This document shows positions 59,182 through 64,000 of a DNA stretch of 64,000 nucleotides, piece after piece. This DNA comes from Isoetes taiwanensis. Its lineage: Eukaryota; Streptophyta; Lycopodiopsida; Isoetales; Isoetaceae. The notes under the pieces were generated by a model. It was not told the DNA's origin, searched no databases, and saw only the letters and a list, made by a program, of their open reading frames with translations. How positions within the stretch are numbered: position 1 is the first letter of the stretch; each line of letters starts with the position of its first letter. The translations under genes and the position numbers were made by a program. The stretch is from the NCBI GenBank assembly GCA_021234155.1, contig JAJEKV010000091.1, forward strand, positions 3,665,501-3,729,500, read 5' to 3'.

Positions 59182-61529
59182 TGTTGGATGCTCCCTCTGT
59201 TGTTTGTTGGAATCTATTATATTTATATATGTGTGCAACCTTTCTCCTTTGCTTATTATGGCTCGAGGATCTAAAGGAGTTTTTGCCTTTTAGCCCTCAT
59301 TGTATATAAGAGCATGCTTTCCATGAAAACAATGATTCATTTTGGAATTATCTTGTGTTCTCTCTTTCTCTTTATCTTGCTGCGTCTCTATGTTCCTTGC
59401 TTGTTATATTTCCAATAATTTCTACTGCTTCAAATGCTTTACCTACTTCTTCAGAGGTTACAATACCTAAATCCACAATATGGTAATGTAATTTCCTCCT
59501 TTGGGTGTGAATGCTTCTCCCACTTTGCACGAGGGGGTTAACCTCCTTCCCTTCAACTGCTTGGAAGTCTTCTGATTCTATTTCTCAAGTTGCATACAAG
59601 AGGTTTAGCGATTAGATTTGCAAAGGTCTAGCCAGTGAATCCAGGAAGGCTCGAGTGTCAGCCGCGTTATGGGTGCTAGCCGAGGGGATATCCTCTATTG
59701 TGTAGTGCAAGTGCGTGAGTTGACCAACATATATTTGTGTTACCAATTCGCACTTTTGCACGTAAGGCTTTACAATTCAACACATGTATCCTAAACATTT
59801 AAAACCTTCCCCTCATCTCATGTGAGAGTTCATAATTCCAATGCTCTATGATCTAGTTGAGGTGTTAAAAGGCAGTCTATTTATTTCAAATTCAATAGCA
59901 ATGGCATTCCTCACACTTAGTAGTTTGTTGTACTTCCTCCTTTCAGTAAATACTGTTGTCTACATTTCAGAAATTGTTCCCATTTATATCTATGTGCAAG
60001 TCCATCACTACAGCACCATAAAACAGATGGAATTTTTTGAATGAGGGCCAATAACCATTACGAGATAACTCCTAGTTACTCCATATAAGAAAGTACTAAA
60101 TCATATTTTCTTCACGTTACATTAATTATTCCTTCCTTCAATACATATATAGTAGTAGAAAGCTCTTCTACCTCTTTAATCTCACCAGGCTCTATAAGAA
60201 ATGCCAATACTTATTCCCGACCTAATGCCTGATGTTTGTAATCTCGAACTTCTCCCCAGCTTACAAAGGGCCCTAGACTTGCCTGATTGTTCATTCTTCC
60301 TTTTCTTGATCAAATGCGACGCAACTTGGGTGTTTGCTAGAGGTGCTATACATCTTAAATCCAAATCCAAGGAAGGATTCACCAGCTACAACCTCGCAAC
60401 AAAACTCTCGGTATAGCCTAGCGCAAACCCTCTTGGTCCCGCTAGGCCCACCCTGTCCACACTAGTGCAAACTGTGCAACTTCTATTGCACGGAATATCC
60501 CATAATCCAATGGAAGCCATGGAAACAGCTATATAGTGTGCTAATTTCGTTTTGGGTTTGGGGAGGGTATTTTGGCAATGGTGGGGACTATGATTTCGGT
60601 ATCGTATTGTATGAAAAATGGTATAATTTGCCATGTGAAAGGAGCTTGGATGGTTATTGCTATTTTGGGTGCTTGGCAACTCCCTTTTTTCATGGATTTT
60701 TTTGCAAAGGCTCAATTGCAGATTGTAAGGAACGCAGCACTCCAATTTAGAAAGCATGTGAAGGGCGCTGGGCAGCGGATAGGAGCGTACAAGGTGGCTG
60801 TGAACATGCCGGATTTGTAGGTTGGAAGCGGACCTGCGTTTCTATCAGCCTTGCATTCTCCTCGAACAGTTATTCTGACAAAAAGGGAGAAATCGGCAGC
60901 AACCAGAATAGCTGGTAACGATTCTTTTAGCTGATCGAAAAAGGGGCAGATTGCTATAAAATAATGATATCGGCACAGATCCGGCATGGTGAGAACCCCT
61001 GACTGCAATTCCGGCAGCTGACACCCTGCTTTTGGTCGCTGTTCCTAAATCCGACCTGCAAACAGCCATTTGAGCAGAAGCAGTTGCAAGTGGCGATTTC
61101 TGATCCAATATTTCTCGGTGAGGCCTGAGATTGCTTCTTCCCGAAGACCAACAGATGATTCTGCGGCTTGTGGTGAGGCCATTGTAGGGATTCGGTGGGC
61201 TATGGCAGCTTTGAACAGGGCAGGTGTTATGGCAAAAGGCTACCATTGGATGCATCAAAATTCATGGGCACCATTGGTTTTTTGTATTTTGCTTCTTTTT
61301 TATTTTTGCTTCAACCATGTGTTCGTTTTACACCATTGGATCTGGCACAATACCGAGAATATCCGCCAGATCAATGGTTCGAAATAAAACATGAATGTGA
61401 CGCCATAAAGACTGGAAAAAACATGAATGTAAAGGCGCATAGGTATTATTGTGGACATCCCACGCGTGAACCATCAGCAGGGAAACCCTAATATAGCATG
61501 TGAGCAGTAAACCCTAGTACTCGAACCCG
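59182..61529. other. No gene recognised
   Basis: Several frames of 60-137 codons exist on both strands, overlapping one another, with no motif I can name. The last few hundred bases may contain the promoter of the gene at 61530. Confidence 0.35.
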
Positions 61530-61866
61530 ATGGCTGCATCCGCAAGCTTTCGAGTGGGGGGGAAATCGTTGGTTCGTCTGCTTAAACCCAGTTTCAGCCC
61601 GTCTTCTGGAACAAAGCCGACATTTGGACCATCGGTTAAACGGCAATGTGCCACAGCAATTCCAAGGTACTTCTTTTTGCGATCCATGAACCCCCCTTTT
61701 TTTAATCAAACGCTGCTTTGTATGTAGGGAGGTTGCGAGCGTACGGTCGTTGCTCCCACTATACACGACATTAGCGGAGGCACGTCTCGTTTCAAGTTTG
61801 AGTTCAAACGGCATTACACCAATTCTTCGTGGTATGGTGTTTTTCTTTAATGTGATTAGTAAATGA
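61530..61866 (+). CDS. Small mitochondrial-type protein, NFD6-like, two exons
   Basis: Exon 1 (61530-61666) starts MAASASFRVGGKSLVRLLK, a basic, Ser-rich, acid-free leader typical of mitochondrial import. It ends AAG/GTACTT. A short intron (61667-61727) ends GTATGTAG, and exon 2 continues in phase as EVASVRSLLPLYTTLAEARL, then VSSLSSNG--ILRG. This block resembles the SLLPLHSA-AxARLxSxLS signature of the small plant family that includes NUCLEAR FUSION DEFECTIVE 6, needed in mitochondria for gametophyte nuclear fusion. The frame ends with a TGA at 61864, total 91 residues. A second donor (CGTG/GTATGG, near 61831) could lead to a further exon, as alternative 3' ends are usual in the family. The family call is from memory of the signature. 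Confidence 0.45.
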
Positions 61867-63750
61867 CCAAGTAGCTAAGGATTTGTCTATAGTCTGGATC
61901 CATCAGCTGGGAAAGTCCCGTAAGAATATTTACTTCAGTTTAGATTTCTGTAGCACGATGACGCTTTCTTTGAAGCTGCCGCCTATTTGTTTCTGCAATG
62001 CGGCCACTCTGAAGAGAGTGGCAAAATAACCAGGATGTTTTAAGTGCTAGATACGGAAAAGCCTGCCAGTTAGTGTGGACTAACAAGAATTTATGACATG
62101 GCAGGTAAGGACTGGATAATAAGGGATCGATGAAAATTGAATTGGTCAGCATTACTACGGGTTAGTGGGGCATAATGTATTAGCAGGCTATTTGTAATCT
62201 AAGTGAGATCTACATGTGGAAACTTGGTGCAGTAAATCATGGTGTTTATTGATGCAGCAGAGCATGCTGATAAGGAGCATGTTGTCCTTGATAATTGATA
62301 AGGCAACTTGTACTTCCCTTGAAAAGCTAAAAAGTAAGCTGTTCACATGCTCTTCCGAATACCAAAATTGGGGATAAATAAAATTGAACAGTTGGGCTTG
62401 GGAAAAGAATACTTTTCCAGAACTTTGTTGCTATATCAAATTTCATCAAGAGAGCCCATGTGTACTTGTCAAAACCAAATCTCTAGCTTATCTTTAGTGT
62501 GGATATATTTGATTGGCCCAATTCTCTGTCTATTCTATAATTTTGCCAATATTCCTGTATATATGCAGGACAGGCTATACAGCCAGTAGAAGGGGATTAC
62601 AGAGACATTCCATGCTAGAACGCTTGACAAGAGGTAAGGTGGTTTCTTAGCTGCAGGTCCCTATATCTGATAGATAATATATCATCCACATGGCCATCAT
62701 TAAGAAGAAGGCAAAATGAGATGCAAGCGTCCCTACTGGTATAAGAAGGTATTGAAGATAGGTATTGAAGATGTTTTGTTGGATCAAAAGGCTGTATCAT
62801 GTACTAGTCTTCAATTTTACATTTGAATCCTTAAGGCAATAGGTGGTTGTGGTGGGCCTTTAATGAGACATTGCTGTTCATTGAAGCTCAATGTTTCTCT
62901 TAATATTCCTCTTCTGCGCATTTCAGATGGCATGCGGGTTTTGCTAGGAGGACCTGTATGAGGCACAGTTCTACCATTTGGCCAATGCAGTCTCATTTGT
63001 GTTTCTTTTTCTCTGTTATTTCCTTGCCTTTTTTTACTTTTTTGTAAGAAGGAAGTATGACCTATGAGCAATTTGAGATATTAATTCTGATTCTATTATA
63101 TTATTAGATTGTCCCTTTTGAAATTTGGCATCTGTTGTGTTGTGCATGAAGGTTTGCAACATTCAAGTAAAGCGCTTTCATGGCTATGTTAAAATGTCCA
63201 GTGACTATGTATTCTATTAAAGCTTATTATCAAGCACATCATATTTTGGGAAAGAGTGTCAGTCAAGTTTCCTCTCTTCTTCTCAAGTTGCTAATAGGGC
63301 CGATCGAGACGGCCATCTTCAGCAGCATAATCCCTGCAAATTTTTCCTGCTTTACATGCCGTCTATCTGCAAAGCAAAATCTTCCATAACGTCTAGAATT
63401 TCCTGGTCTTTTCCCTTGCCTGCCATGGCAGAAATTTGCCTTGTGTGCTACGTGTGTTTGGTATACCTTGGATATGAAAGTTTTAAATAGTGATTTGTTT
63501 AATAACGGTCCTTTACTTTGCATCTTCCAAGTTTTTTCCTTCTATCACTTCACCCTTAAGGCATTCACTTGTCATTTGCGCGTCTTCCTTATTTTCCTCT
63601 TAGCAATTCACTCTAATTTGCATTTTGCTCAAATTGGTAGTATGTACTAGGCTTCGAGGTCATATGTAGTATGACTATTTGCTAAATGGTAGATCAAAGT
63701 AAAATAACCGTAGGGCCAACCATTCGATAGCAGTATCGGGGTCTGCCAAA
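61867..63750. other. No gene recognised
   Basis: May hold 3' parts of the gene at 61530. Nothing else is recognisable; open frames are short and overlapping. Confidence 0.35.
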
Positions 63751-64000
63751 CACTGTTTGGGCATTACACTGTTCAATTGGAGAGCTGGCTTGTTGACAAT
63801 GGGTGCGGCGGAGCCCACTTTTTGCACCAGATCACCAGGCAGCTAATATATGCTAATGATGTGGACCTCCTGGCCTACACTCCATCAGAAATGATGATAT
63901 ATGCTAATGATGTGGACCTCCTGGCCTACACTCCGTCAGAAATGCAGCGCCATCTCGATGCCCTGGACACATTTTGCCAGGCGATTGACATGCGCGTCAA
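63751..64000 (+). mobile_element. Non-LTR reverse transcriptase fragment, right window edge
   Basis: The plus frame GAHFLHQITRQLIYANDVDL, then LAYTPSEM, then QRHLDALDTFCQAIDMRVN matches the reverse transcriptase palm of non-LTR elements (usually YADDVxLL...LQxxLDxLxxFC). The first catalytic Asp of the pair is Asn (YAND). A 51-bp in-frame tandem duplication (63846-63896 and from 63897) repeats the catalytic block. It continues beyond the window and is different from the LINE at 53966-56955. Confidence 0.75.

Overview
The window is nuclear DNA of a land plant with a large, repeat-rich genome. The evidence is Ty3/gypsy and L1-type retrotransposons nested in one another, intron-bearing fragments of plant gene families (plasma-membrane proton ATPase, clan-86 P450, FGGY kinase, RING-H2 ligase), and primer-binding sites for tRNA. 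I cannot name the species; a gymnosperm, fern or other large-genome lineage would fit. No prokaryotic or organellar features are seen.

Layout. 1-27 kb is a patchwork of broken copies of one long-LTR Ty3/gypsy family (Tat/Athila-like). LTRs are about 1.7-2.6 kb, start TGTTG, end CAACA, and are followed by a primer-binding site resembling the complement of a tRNA-Gln 3' end. Pieces lie in both orientations and join at truncation points. Positions 953-5300 and 8281-11941 are two copies of one segment; the first also carries a tRNA-like SINE-type dimer. 27-36 kb is mostly gene-poor but holds a triplicated P450 fragment (28.4-28.9 kb), an FGGY-kinase fragment (30.6-31.1 kb), a 208-bp TCTA microsatellite (31.8 kb), a decayed proton-ATPase segment with introns (33.2-34.3 kb) and an open RING-H2 ligase exon (35.0-35.4 kb). 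36.37-39.37 kb is a complete non-autonomous LTR element with a 5-bp target duplication ACATC. 39.9-57.0 kb is an L1-like LINE on the minus strand, split by a 13.7-kb three-LTR composite of the same gypsy family with target duplication CACCA. 57.0-58.75 kb is the 5' end of a different LTR element with an initiator-Met primer site. 58.7-63.7 kb is mostly unannotated, with one good small-gene candidate at 61.53-61.87 kb (mitochondrial-type leader, two exons). The right edge (63.75-64 kb) is a reverse-transcriptase fragment of another non-LTR element.

How the parts work together. In the gypsy family the coding order, seen in several copies, is gag (three CCHC knuckles), protease, an archaeal-type RNase H, reverse transcriptase, a degenerate classical RNase H, then integrase. 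The RNase H between protease and reverse transcriptase is the most unusual structural feature here. No copy has intact coding capacity as written. However, many differences between near-identical copies fall on CAG/CTG trinucleotides, so some frameshifts may be base-calling errors at CHG-methylated cytosines rather than real decay.
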